Positions 52,531-61,087 of a stretch of DNA of 64,000 bases are shown here, in pieces. This stretch comes from Dyadobacter endophyticus (GTDB taxonomy: Bacteria > Bacteroidota > Bacteroidia > Cytophagales > Spirosomataceae): contig NZ_BMIA01000001.1 of NCBI RefSeq assembly GCF_014641595.1, positions 124,001 through 188,000 of the forward strand. Direction: 5' to 3'. Each line of letters begins with the position of its first letter. Position 1 is the first letter of the stretch. The translations under genes were made by a program, and so were the position numbers. The notes under the pieces were generated by a model. The model did not search any database, was not told the origin of the DNA, and saw only the letters and a program-made list of their open reading frames with translations.

Positions 52531-53338
52531 AGACCAGGTGGTATTGATTACCGGTGCTACCGGAGGCATTGGCCGCGCCACAGCCTGGGCATTTGCCTCG
52601 GTGGGTTGCAAGCTGGTGTTAACCGACACAGACCCATCGCAATTGTCGGCATTGGAAGAGGAGTTGAAAGCGGGGCATTATCAGCAGGTTTTATCCTTGC
52701 CGGGCGATTTGGCAGAAACCGGTTTTTGGGATGAACTTATAGGCAATGCTTTTGCAAAATGGGGAATTGTCGATGTCCTGGTAAACAATGCGGCCTGGCG
52801 GACGATCGAAACCATGCGGACAATCCCGGTTGAGACCTGGGAGAAAACCCTGCGCATTTGCCTGACTGCACCGGCATTCCTCTCACGGGCGGTAGCGGGG
52901 CGGACGGAGGCATTGAAACGCCCGGCTGTGATTGTGAACGTGTCGAGTATGATGGCCGACCGGCCTGCCGGCACTTCCCCAGCCTACATTGCCTCGAAGG
53001 GCGCACTCGACAGCCTGACGGCCGAATTGGCGGTCACCTACGGGCGCAGCGGGGTCAGGGTGGTAGGCGTGAGCCCGGGTTATGTAGAGACCGCATTGAG
53101 CCGTGATTACCAGGATGCCGACGGAGATAATGTAAGCACACGCCTGATCGACGCGGTAAATGACAACATACCGCTTGGAAGAGGGGCAAGCCCGGAGGAA
53201 ATCGCGGCGGCAATATGCTGGCTGACCTCGGAAGGAGCCTCCTACATTACCGGGACCACATTGGTTATTGACGGCGGCTTCAAACCCAATTTCAGCGGAT
53301 ACAGTGTTAAAAGAAATCAATTCCCTGATCAGTTTTGA
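52523..53338 (+). CDS. Short-chain dehydrogenase/reductase (first)
   Basis: 271 residues, classical SDR: 'ITGATGGIGRATAWAF' (cofactor), 'DVLVNNAAWRT', 'IVNVSSMMADRPAG' (catalytic Ser) and 'YIASKGALDSLTAELA' (Tyr-x3-Lys), ending in 'YITGTTLVIDGGF'. Overlaps of 8 bp with the deacylase gene and 4 bp (ATGA) with the PLP-enzyme gene tie it into the operon. It likely oxidises a hydroxyl of the imported sugar or sugar acid; substrate unknown. Confidence 0.93.
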   Translation: MNRDQVVLITGATGGIGRATAWAFASVGCKLVLTDTDPSQLSALEEELKAGHYQQVLSLPGDLAETGFWDELIGNAFAKWGIVDVLVNNAAWRTIETMRTIPVETWEKTLRICLTAPAFLSRAVAGRTEALKRPAVIVNVSSMMADRPAGTSPAYIASKGALDSLTAELAVTYGRSGVRVVGVSPGYVETALSRDYQDADGDNVSTRLIDAVNDNIPLGRGASPEEIAAAICWLTSEGASYITGTTLVIDGGFKPNFSGYSVKRNQFPDQF

Positions 53339-54426
53339 AAAATATCTGGAGACATTCCTCACTATTGCCGCAGGTGGCCGCAGAATACCGGATCTTGCTC
53401 GGTGAGGCCGAGACCCCATTGGTGCGTTCACGAAGTATAGCAGCCGCGCTGGGCCTGGATGCACTGTATTTCAAACTGGAAAACCTGAATCCGACCGGTT
53501 CGTACAAGGACCGGTTTGCGGCGGTGCTCGTTTCGGAAATGCATATGCGCGGCCAGAAAATTTGCATCGCCACGTCAAGCGGAAACACAGGGGCAGCGCT
53601 GAGCGCCTATTGCGCGGCGGCGGGCATTCATTGTGTGATCGTCGCGGTAGACGGAGCGCCGGTTCAGAAGGTACGGCAAATGCAGCTTTATGGGGCGGAG
53701 GTTATCATGGTGAAAGACTTTGGCAAGGATCCGCAGACTACCACCTTCGTTTTCGATCAGCTGGAAGCGCTTTGCGATTCGCATAACCTTCCTCTTCCGA
53801 TTAGTGCGTACCGGTATTGTCCGTCGGCCATGAGGGGCGTGGAAACGATTGCCGCCGAAATAGCCGAGATACTGCCGAGCGGTGTACAGATTTTTGCACC
53901 GGCCGGCGGCGGAGGCCTCACATTGGCGGTATGCCGCGGAGCAGAGCAGTGCGGAGCCGGTTATACGGTCCATTGCGTTCAGCCCGAGGGGAATGATACG
54001 ATCGTGAGCGCGCTGCGAAACGGCGACGTTGCGGCTGTTCCGGTGAATGCGTCCACCACGGCGGTCAGCGGGTTGCAGGTAGCGAGCGTGATCGACGGCA
54101 ATGCGGTGATCAGGCATTGCCGGCGGTCGGGTGGCAATGGGTACAGCGTCAGCGACGAGCAGGTGTTTGGCTGGCAAAGGGCGCTGGCGCAAAAAGAAGG
54201 TATTTTTTGCGAGCCTGCCGGTGCGGTAGCATTGGCAGGACTGGAAAATGCCCTTCGGCGAAATGAGCTGGATAAAAGCCGCCCGGTAGTGTGCCTGGTA
54301 ACGGGCAGCGGTTTTAAAGATATGAACGCGGTGGACCAGCGTTTTCAACTCCCCCCGACGGACACTGTGCCGTCACATCAATGGATAAAAACAATTCAAA
54401 CTCTTTTTAATCAAGATTATGCGTGA
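53335..54426 (+). CDS. Threonine-synthase/dehydratase-like PLP enzyme
   Basis: 363 residues, fold-type II PLP enzyme. The PLP Lys58 lies in 'NPTGSYKDRFA', the phosphate loop region is 'SSGNTGAALSAYCAAAGI' (Asn84), and the glycine-rich phosphate cup is 'FAPAGGGGLTLAV'. It most resembles threonine synthase and diaminopropionate or threonine dehydratase relatives. In an operon with RidA, which destroys reactive enamines made by such lyases, an amine-eliminating reaction is more likely than threonine synthesis. That is inference from context. Confidence 0.88.
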   Translation: MKNIWRHSSLLPQVAAEYRILLGEAETPLVRSRSIAAALGLDALYFKLENLNPTGSYKDRFAAVLVSEMHMRGQKICIATSSGNTGAALSAYCAAAGIHCVIVAVDGAPVQKVRQMQLYGAEVIMVKDFGKDPQTTTFVFDQLEALCDSHNLPLPISAYRYCPSAMRGVETIAAEIAEILPSGVQIFAPAGGGGLTLAVCRGAEQCGAGYTVHCVQPEGNDTIVSALRNGDVAAVPVNASTTAVSGLQVASVIDGNAVIRHCRRSGGNGYSVSDEQVFGWQRALAQKEGIFCEPAGAVALAGLENALRRNELDKSRPVVCLVTGSGFKDMNAVDQRFQLPPTDTVPSHQWIKTIQTLFNQDYA

Positions 54427-55318
54427 GCAAAGTTCTATTTTTCAGGGCCTGTGGCCGGCGCTTTTTACACCGGTCAACCCCGATGGAAGCCTAAATCCCA
54501 AAGAGCTCGAAAAGCTCATCGAACTGCTGATCGCCCAAAAGGTGGACGGGCTGTATTTGCTGGGCTCGACAGGCCAGGGCTTCCTTTTTTCAGAAGAGGA
54601 GCGTAAGCAGATTACCCGGCTGACGCTCGAAATAGCCGGAAAGCGTATTCCGGTAATGGTACAGGTTGGAGCCCTTAATACGGAAGAATCTATTCGCCTG
54701 GCACGGCATGCCGCCGAACATGGTGCCGACGGCATTTCGGCTGTCGGTCCGATCTATTACGGCGCTTCGGCCGACATGGCCTTTGAGCATTACCGGCGCA
54801 TCGCGCAGGCTACCGACGTACCTTTTTTTCCTTACCAGATCGGCAATGCGGCCAATATGCAGGTGATCGACCGGCTTCTGACCTTGCCGCAGGTACATGG
54901 GATGAAACTCACAACCGACAAGATGTTGGAGATCAGTACGATTAAAAATAGGGCAGGGGAGCAATGGAAGCTATTCAGCGGGGCCGATGAGCTGATGTGC
55001 CAGGCGGCGCTTTGCGGTACTGTGGGGGCGATCGGCACGAGTTATAACCTGTTTGGCCCAACCTGTAAATTCATTAGAGAGTCGTTCCTGGCAGGAGAAA
55101 CAATGCATGCCATGGAGTATATGCTTACTTTTCAGAAGTTTATCGAGACGATCATTCCGGTCATCTGGTCCTTTTTTAACCGCGCAATGTATTTACGCTA
55201 TAACATCGTCATTGGCGAACCCAAGCCGCCGCTGCTGGCCAAGCAACTGCCCTGGACCGACGAGCAGATTATCGCCATGATGGAAGAAATAGAGAGTTTC
55301 TATACGCCTGTCAGCTAA
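54419..55318 (+). CDS. DapA/NanA-family aldolase or dehydratase
   Basis: 299 residues, TIM-barrel class-I lyase of the dihydrodipicolinate synthase/N-acetylneuraminate lyase superfamily. Schiff-base Lys163 is in 'VHGMKLTTDK', Tyr139 in 'FFPYQIGNA', and the carboxylate-binding loop is 'LYLLGSTGQGFLF' (49-54), where sialate lyases usually have GGSTGE. The variant loop argues for a different 2-keto-acid substrate. It would split or dehydrate a 2-keto-3-deoxy acid in the cytoplasm. Confidence 0.9.
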   Translation: MREQSSIFQGLWPALFTPVNPDGSLNPKELEKLIELLIAQKVDGLYLLGSTGQGFLFSEEERKQITRLTLEIAGKRIPVMVQVGALNTEESIRLARHAAEHGADGISAVGPIYYGASADMAFEHYRRIAQATDVPFFPYQIGNAANMQVIDRLLTLPQVHGMKLTTDKMLEISTIKNRAGEQWKLFSGADELMCQAALCGTVGAIGTSYNLFGPTCKFIRESFLAGETMHAMEYMLTFQKFIETIIPVIWSFFNRAMYLRYNIVIGEPKPPLLAKQLPWTDEQIIAMMEEIESFYTPVS

Positions 55319-55372
55319 TTAAGCGGAGGCATCGCCTGATTTTACTGAAATATCCTGCAAAACCCACGGTTC

Positions 55373-56638
55373 ATGAAAATCGCAAAACCCATTTCGGAAG
55401 GCCGGCCGGCTTTGTATGCCTGGCTGGTGGTTGTTATGCTCTGCCTGGTGGGCTGTCTCAACTACCTCGACAGGATGATGATTACCACCATGCGCAGCTC
55501 GATTGTGGCTGCGATTCCGATGTCGGAGACGCAGTTCGGGTTGCTAACTTCCGTCTTCCTTTGGGTTTACGGACTGCTTAGCCCCGTCGCGGGTTTTCTG
55601 GCCGATCGTTTCAGCCGCAGCAAAGTGATTATTATCAGCTTGCTGGTGTGGTCGCTCGTAACCTGGCTCACCTCGCAGGCGGTTACCTTCGAGCAACTGC
55701 TCGCGACCAGGGCATTGATGGGCATCAGCGAGGCATGTTACATTCCCGCTGCATTGGCCCTGATCATGGACTACCACCCGGAAAAGACCAAGTCGCTGGC
55801 CACGGGTATCCATATGGGCGGCGTGATGTTCGGGCAGAGCCTGGGCTTTATCGGCGGATGGCTTGCCGAAAACCACTCCTGGAATTTCGCATTCAAGGTA
55901 TTCGGAGGTTTCGGCATCGTGTATGCCATGTTGCTGGCACTTACGCTGCGTGATTCTCAATCAGCCATTCAAAAATCAGGCGAGGGTATCAATAAACCCA
56001 CGGGTTTTGCGGGAGCAATCCGCAAGCTGCTCAGGACACGTTCCTACCTGTTTGCGATCCTGTACTGGGGATTGGTCAGCATTGTCGGCTGGCTGGTGGT
56101 GGCATGGCTGCCGACCTATTTTAAGGAGCATTTTGCCTTGTCGCAGAGTATGGCAGGTGTGTATTCGACGGGGTATTTTCACAGCGCGTCGCTGGCGGGT
56201 GTGCTGCTGGGTGGTTTTCTGGCCGACCGGTGGAGCAGGCATAATCCCCGCGCGCGGGTGCTGGTACCCCTCTACGGTTTGCTGATCGGAGCGCCCGCGA
56301 TCTTTCTGGCCAGTAATACGGCGGTGCTCTCTGTGGCAATCGGCTGTTTCATGTTGTATGCGCTCACACGCACGTTCACGGATGCGAACATGATGCCTAT
56401 TCTGAGCATGATCGTCGATGCGCGCTACCGGGCCACGGCATATGGCATTCTCAATATGTTCAGCTGCATTGTCGGCGGTTTGGGGATTTACGCGGGAGGG
56501 ATGCTCCGCGACGCGGATGTGGCGCTTTCTGCGATGTTCAAAGTTGCCGCAGGCTTGATGCTGGTCTGCGTGGTGGTATTAAGATATATCAGGACGGAGC
56601 CTGTTGAGAATCAGGTATTAAATCAAATAGAAAAATGA
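55373..56638 (+). CDS. MFS permease (ACS/ExuT-like)
   Basis: 421 residues with 12 hydrophobic segments. The loop after TM2 is 'GFLADRFSRSKVI' (MFS motif A) with the matching 'GGFLADRWSRHNPRARVLVP' after TM8. 'LNYLDRMMITTMRSSIVAAI' in TM1 is typical of the anion:cation symporter group, which carries hexuronates, other sugar acids and phthalate-like anions. It is the only inner-membrane importer in the locus and would bring the periplasmic product into the cell. Confidence 0.92.
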   Translation: MKIAKPISEGRPALYAWLVVVMLCLVGCLNYLDRMMITTMRSSIVAAIPMSETQFGLLTSVFLWVYGLLSPVAGFLADRFSRSKVIIISLLVWSLVTWLTSQAVTFEQLLATRALMGISEACYIPAALALIMDYHPEKTKSLATGIHMGGVMFGQSLGFIGGWLAENHSWNFAFKVFGGFGIVYAMLLALTLRDSQSAIQKSGEGINKPTGFAGAIRKLLRTRSYLFAILYWGLVSIVGWLVVAWLPTYFKEHFALSQSMAGVYSTGYFHSASLAGVLLGGFLADRWSRHNPRARVLVPLYGLLIGAPAIFLASNTAVLSVAIGCFMLYALTRTFTDANMMPILSMIVDARYRATAYGILNMFSCIVGGLGIYAGGMLRDADVALSAMFKVAAGLMLVCVVVLRYIRTEPVENQVLNQIEK

Positions 56639-57279
56639 ATATTGAAGAGCTAAAAGACAAATTGTATGTAGCCGTGCTTGCTGACGTGCTCGATCAGCTG
56701 GGGTTTACTCAACAGGCTACCCGAACGCCTTTTTTCGCCTACACCGGTACCAATAAGCTGATGGGCCGCTGCAAGACCACGCTTTGGGCGGATATGTACC
56801 ATCAGGATCCCAACCCTTATGAGCTCGAATTGAAGGCGGTCGATTCATGCCTGCCCGGCGATGTGCTGATCTGCGCGGCGGGCGGCTCCAACCGGTCGGG
56901 TATCTGGGGCGAGCTGCTTTCCACCGCCGCAGGTAACGCCGGCTGTGTGGGGGTAGTGGTACACGGCTCGGTGCGTGACATCGATAAAATGACTGCCATG
57001 GGATTTCCTGTATTTGCGACCGGTAAAAACCCCTATGACAGCCAGAACCGCCAAAAAGTGGTGGATCTGGATGTGGTCGTGGAAATTGACGGGGTGAAAT
57101 TTGCGCCCGGTGATCTGGTCATGGCCGATCAGGACGGGATTGTGGTAGTACCGCAGCAGGTTGAAGCACAGGTGCTGGCCGCGGCACTCGAAAAGGTTTC
57201 CGCGGAGAATGTCACCCGCGATGCGATCAGGAACGGTATGAAGGCGGTGGAGGCATATCAGAAATTCGGTGTATTATGA
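56635..57279 (+). CDS. RraA-like/HMG-aldolase-family protein
   Basis: 214 residues with the RraA fold signatures 'LYVAVLADVLDQLGFTQQA', 'GSNRSGIWGELLSTAAGNAG' and 'GVVVHGSVRDIDKMTAMGFP' (Arg-Asp of the divalent-metal site). Catalytic members are 4-hydroxy-4-methyl-2-oxoglutarate or 4-carboxy-4-hydroxy-2-oxoadipate aldolases with oxaloacetate decarboxylase activity. In a catabolic operon this is more likely than RNase E inhibition. 4-bp overlaps exist with both neighbours. Confidence 0.9.
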   Translation: MNIEELKDKLYVAVLADVLDQLGFTQQATRTPFFAYTGTNKLMGRCKTTLWADMYHQDPNPYELELKAVDSCLPGDVLICAAGGSNRSGIWGELLSTAAGNAGCVGVVVHGSVRDIDKMTAMGFPVFATGKNPYDSQNRQKVVDLDVVVEIDGVKFAPGDLVMADQDGIVVVPQQVEAQVLAAALEKVSAENVTRDAIRNGMKAVEAYQKFGVL

Positions 57280-57656
57280 AAACAAAACACGTTGTGACCG
57301 GCCCGGTCCCGCAGAGTCATTTACCTTTTTCTCCCGGAATCGTATCGGGGGAATATCTTTTTGTGTCCGGACAGGCGAGCGTCGATGATCAGGGCCAGAT
57401 TATCGACGACACTTTCGAGGGCGAATGCCGCAGGTCGTTCGATAATCTGAAAAGGATCGCCGAGGCCGCCGGGGCAACACTGAACGATGCCGTACAGGTC
57501 AGAAATTACCTTGGTCGCCAGCAGGATCTGGCCAGTTTCAATGCCATTTACCGGGAATACTTCCGGGAGCCGTTTCCTGCACGTACAACGTTGATTGGGT
57601 GTCTCGGGGATCTGCTCAAATTCGAAGTCGACGCGGTCATTCATTTAGGTAAATAG
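57276..57656 (+). CDS. RidA/YjgF-family imine deaminase
   Basis: 126 residues: 'PFSPGIVSGEYLFVSGQASV', the catalytic Arg in 'EPFPARTTLIGC', and the conserved Glu in 'FEVDAVIHLGK'. RidA proteins hydrolyse 2-aminoacrylate-type enamines or imines released by PLP lyases. The gene overlaps rraA-like by 4 bp and lies 7 bp before the M81 gene, three genes after the PLP enzyme it may serve. Confidence 0.93.
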   Translation: MKTKHVVTGPVPQSHLPFSPGIVSGEYLFVSGQASVDDQGQIIDDTFEGECRRSFDNLKRIAEAAGATLNDAVQVRNYLGRQQDLASFNAIYREYFREPFPARTTLIGCLGDLLKFEVDAVIHLGK

Positions 57657-57662
57657 TCCGGC

Positions 57663-59177
57663 ATGGCTGAATTAACACCACCGAAGTCTGGTTTGCAGGG
57701 CGCACCCCGGCGTGTGGGATTGCTGGGAATTTATCATGAGACCAACACATTTATCGAATCCGCCACGACCCTCGCTGACTTCCAGAATGGATATTGGCTG
57801 GAAACGAGCCGGATCAGAGTCGAATACCAGGGAGCCAACCATGAGATCAGCGGGCTGATCGAGGAGATAGACAGCGCTCCGGATATGGAACTGGTGCCGA
57901 TATTTTATGCGATGGCCACGCCGGGAGGGCTGATCACGAGAGATTGCTACCTGGCATTGCTGGATCGTATGATGCAGCTTCTGGACGAGGCGGGGCCATT
58001 GGATGCCTGCCTGGTCGCGCCGCATGGTGCTGGTGTGGCCGAGGGGTACCCGGATATGGACGGGCATTGGTTGTCGCTGCTGAGACAGACGCTGGGAGCC
58101 GGGGTGCCGATCATCGGCACGCTGGACCCGCACGCCAATGTAAGTCGGGCGATGGCCGATGCCACCGATGGCCTGATCGCCTATGCTACCAATCCACACA
58201 TTGATCAAAAACAGACCGGTATTGCGGCTGCGCGGCTGCTGGTGAATACCTTGCGTGGTGAGATTTCGCCTGTGCAGCTGCTGGTCAAGCCGTCCGTGGC
58301 CATTAGTATAGAGCAGCAGTTTACTTCAAGTCAGCCTTGCCTGGGGCTTTATGCGCTTGCGCAAGAGCTGGAACAGCGTATGGCTCTGGTTTCGGTGAGC
58401 GTATTGCTTGGCTTTCCCTATGCGGATATACATGAAATGGGGTCGGGGTTCATCGTGATCGCGGATCGCAATCAGTCACCGGTTGCGGTCGGCCGGGCGG
58501 AGGAAGCTGCATCTATACTTTCAGCCTTTTTGCTAGACCGCAAGCAGGCATTCAATGGGAGAAAATCGGGCATTCAGGCCGTGCTGAATGATTTGGTAAA
58601 TCACCTGCAACCGGTGCTGCTGCTGGATATGGGCGACAACATCGGAGGCGGAGCGCCGGGAAACAGTACTTTGATTCTCGAACAGCTTGAAGCAGGCGCA
58701 TTGTCGGGCTTTTTTGTTTGCCTTTATGATCCGGAAAGCGTGGAAAAATGTCAGGACGTGAGCGCCGGGGCAGTTGTTCCGCTTTTTCTTGGAGGAAAAA
58801 AAGGTTTTCAAACCAGCGTGGAGGTGCTTGCATTACACGATGGCCGCTTCACAGAGGATACTCCGCGGCACGGAGGGTTTGTTCATTATGATATGGGCCC
58901 TACGGCGGTGGTCCGTACGCCGAGCGGCAATACGGTCATGCTTACGACGAGGCGCACGCCACCGTACAGCCTGCGGCAGCTCACGGCTTTTGGCCTGGAT
59001 CCGCGTGGCTTCAGGGGGATTGTAGCCAAAGGGGTCAACGCGCCGATTGCTGCTTATAGCGATGTTTGCCCGTCGATTGTTCAGGTCGATACGCCCGGGG
59101 TGACCCAAGCCGATATGACCCTCTTTACATACCAAAACCGAAAAATACCTCTGTTCCCTTTTGAAGAATATGTTTGA
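57663..59177 (+). CDS. M81-family metallohydrolase (MlrC-like)
   Basis: 504 residues of the M81/DUF1485 family. N-terminal 'GLLGIYHETNTFIESATTLA', the metal site 'GTLDPHANVSRAMADATDGL' (Asp and His) with a further His in 'YATNPHIDQKQTGIAAARLL', and a C-terminal domain with 'VLLLDMGDNIGGGAPGNSTL'. MlrC of Sphingomonas cuts linear microcystin products; most homologues stand in catabolic operons with unknown substrates. Here it likely cleaves an amide or similar bond in the imported compound. Confidence 0.9.
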   Translation: MAELTPPKSGLQGAPRRVGLLGIYHETNTFIESATTLADFQNGYWLETSRIRVEYQGANHEISGLIEEIDSAPDMELVPIFYAMATPGGLITRDCYLALLDRMMQLLDEAGPLDACLVAPHGAGVAEGYPDMDGHWLSLLRQTLGAGVPIIGTLDPHANVSRAMADATDGLIAYATNPHIDQKQTGIAAARLLVNTLRGEISPVQLLVKPSVAISIEQQFTSSQPCLGLYALAQELEQRMALVSVSVLLGFPYADIHEMGSGFIVIADRNQSPVAVGRAEEAASILSAFLLDRKQAFNGRKSGIQAVLNDLVNHLQPVLLLDMGDNIGGGAPGNSTLILEQLEAGALSGFFVCLYDPESVEKCQDVSAGAVVPLFLGGKKGFQTSVEVLALHDGRFTEDTPRHGGFVHYDMGPTAVVRTPSGNTVMLTTRRTPPYSLRQLTAFGLDPRGFRGIVAKGVNAPIAAYSDVCPSIVQVDTPGVTQADMTLFTYQNRKIPLFPFEEYV

Positions 59178-59183
59178 CCGTTT

Positions 59184-60017
59184 ATGAACCTGCAAAGCAC
59201 CATAGTAAAACTACTGGATCTGCCTTTTTACACGGAGGGGCCCTGTGCGGATGATGCGGGCAATTGGTTCTTTACCACATTGAGCGGTGGTCAGCTCCTG
59301 CGCATGCGGTCGGGCGAAGCTCCGGTAAGATGGGCCGAAGCCGGTTGTCCGAATGGTCAGCTGATCACCTCAAAGGGTACGCATCTGGTGTGCGACAGCG
59401 GGGCGGGTACCATTGTGCAGTTTGATCATACAGGAAATCGTAAGGGAGCGCTGGTGAACAAGCAATGCGCCGGGCATACAGTCTATTGCCCTAACGACCT
59501 GATCGAAGACCGTGACGGCAATGTGTTTTTTACCGATTCGGTACGCGACAGCGGCAGGGTTTTCAAAGCGGGAAAAGACGGGTTGCAGAATTGCATCGCC
59601 GCTGGCCTGGACTATCCGAACGGACTGGCACTGTCGCCGGACCAATCGCTGCTCTATGTTGCGGAGAGTTATCAAAACAGGATACTGGCCATTTCGTTGA
59701 ACGGGAAAGCGGCCCCGTCGGTATTTGTTTGGGCCGTGTTGCCCGGGCATCGATCCGGCAGGCCCGTTGATAACCTCCCCGACGGGCTGGCAACCGATGC
59801 ACAGGGGCGTGTTTGGGCGGCCCATTACGGCATGCAGGCTATTCAGGTATTTTCGCCTGGGGGAATATTACTGGCAAGCTTGGATACCGCATTACCCCTT
59901 ACCAGCAACCTGTGCTTTGTTTCTGACCAACCGCATCGGAAATCAGTTTTGATCACCGGTGGGTATGCAGAGCCAGGGCCGGGAGCTGTACTGATGATGA
60001 CTGTCGATGTGATATGA
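59184..60017 (+). CDS. SMP-30/gluconolactonase-family lactonase
   Basis: 277 residues, six-bladed propeller of the SMP-30 type with metal-site residues in 'LPFYTEGPCADDAGNWFFTT' (Glu), 'VYCPNDLIEDRDGNVFFTDS' (Asn/Asp) and 'LPDGLATDAQGRVWAAHYG' (Asp). Members hydrolyse sugar lactones, the products of sugar dehydrogenases such as those encoded nearby. It has no signal peptide. It overlaps the mutarotase gene start by 4 bp if ATG 60014 is used. Confidence 0.9.
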   Translation: MNLQSTIVKLLDLPFYTEGPCADDAGNWFFTTLSGGQLLRMRSGEAPVRWAEAGCPNGQLITSKGTHLVCDSGAGTIVQFDHTGNRKGALVNKQCAGHTVYCPNDLIEDRDGNVFFTDSVRDSGRVFKAGKDGLQNCIAAGLDYPNGLALSPDQSLLYVAESYQNRILAISLNGKAAPSVFVWAVLPGHRSGRPVDNLPDGLATDAQGRVWAAHYGMQAIQVFSPGGILLASLDTALPLTSNLCFVSDQPHRKSVLITGGYAEPGPGAVLMMTVDVI

Positions 60018-61081
60018 ATGATTTTATGAAATATTTTTCAATTATAGTGATGATGATGATAGTTGAAGCGGCTGTTGCACAAACCGCATTGGAATGGAAG
60101 GCATTCCCCGATTTGCCTGACGAACGCGGGTTTGCGGGCATGTATGCGGGCGTAAGCCATGGCGCGCTGCTGTGCCTGGGCGGCGCGAATTTTCCCGATG
60201 GCTATCCCTGGGAAGGAGGTGTCAAGAAATGGTATGACGGGATTTATCTGCTCGAACAGGGCGGTAAATGGAAAAAGCTGCCCCAAAAAATGGAAATCGC
60301 CACCGGCTATGGCGTTTCGGTTTCCTATCAGGACAAAGTGATTCTGATCGGCGGCAGTAATGCACGTGAACATTTGAGCCGGGTGATTGGCTACGAATGG
60401 GACGGCCATGCGCTTGTCCGACATAAATATCCTTCGCTGCCCTTTCCCCTGGCTAATATGTCCGGTGCGGTACTCGAAGACCTTCTGATTGTGGTCGGGG
60501 GAAATGTCTCGCCGACAGGCGCAGGACTCACTAAGTGCCTGATGCTGGATTTAAAGCAAGTTGAAGCGGGCTGGACTGAAATGGAAGCCTGGCCAGGCCC
60601 CGGACGTATTTTCCCTGTTTGCGCGACATTCGATGGGGCGTTTTATATGTTCAGCGGCGAGACGACCGCGATCAATTCCAAGGGCAATTCGTACAGGCTG
60701 ATTCACCAGGACGGCTACCGGCTGAGCATTCAGTATTGGGCCGGACGGCGGACTGCGCATTGGGAAAAACTGGCCGCCATGCCAAGGGGCATGTCGGCAG
60801 GTGGCGCTGTGCTGCCGGTGGTAAAGGGCGACCGGTTTTTGTTCTGGGGTGGGGTCGATGCCGTAACAGCACAGCATAAGACGCCATCCTCGCATCCGGG
60901 GATTACCAACGACCTGTTGTATTACTTCCCGCACACCGATTCCTGGGAGTTTGTGGGCCGGCAGCAGCGTTTTCCGGCCCGTGTGACGCTGCCTGTGGTG
61001 CATTGGCAAAACCAGTGGCTCTATATTAGCGGGGAGATCAAACCCGGCATCAGAACGCCCGCCATTACGGGGATTAATTAA
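60014..61081 (+). CDS. Kelch-repeat mutarotase (NanM-like, cyclically permuted), exported
   Basis: 355 residues; a start at ATG 60026 (MKYFSIIVMMMIVEAAVAQ) gives a clean signal peptide. Kelch blades include 'GALLCLGGANFPDGYPWEGG', 'DKVILIGGSNAREHLSRVIG' and 'DLLIVVGGNVSPTGAGLTKC'. The family contains N-acetylneuraminate epimerase (mutarotase) and Bacteroidota relatives in sugar-acid loci. It would speed anomer conversion of the released sugar in the periplasm, which suits a locus with a sialidase-like protein and a NanA-type aldolase. Confidence 0.88.
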   Translation: MNDFMKYFSIIVMMMIVEAAVAQTALEWKAFPDLPDERGFAGMYAGVSHGALLCLGGANFPDGYPWEGGVKKWYDGIYLLEQGGKWKKLPQKMEIATGYGVSVSYQDKVILIGGSNAREHLSRVIGYEWDGHALVRHKYPSLPFPLANMSGAVLEDLLIVVGGNVSPTGAGLTKCLMLDLKQVEAGWTEMEAWPGPGRIFPVCATFDGAFYMFSGETTAINSKGNSYRLIHQDGYRLSIQYWAGRRTAHWEKLAAMPRGMSAGGAVLPVVKGDRFLFWGGVDAVTAQHKTPSSHPGITNDLLYYFPHTDSWEFVGRQQRFPARVTLPVVHWQNQWLYISGEIKPGIRTPAITGIN

Positions 61082-61087
61082 CACCTT

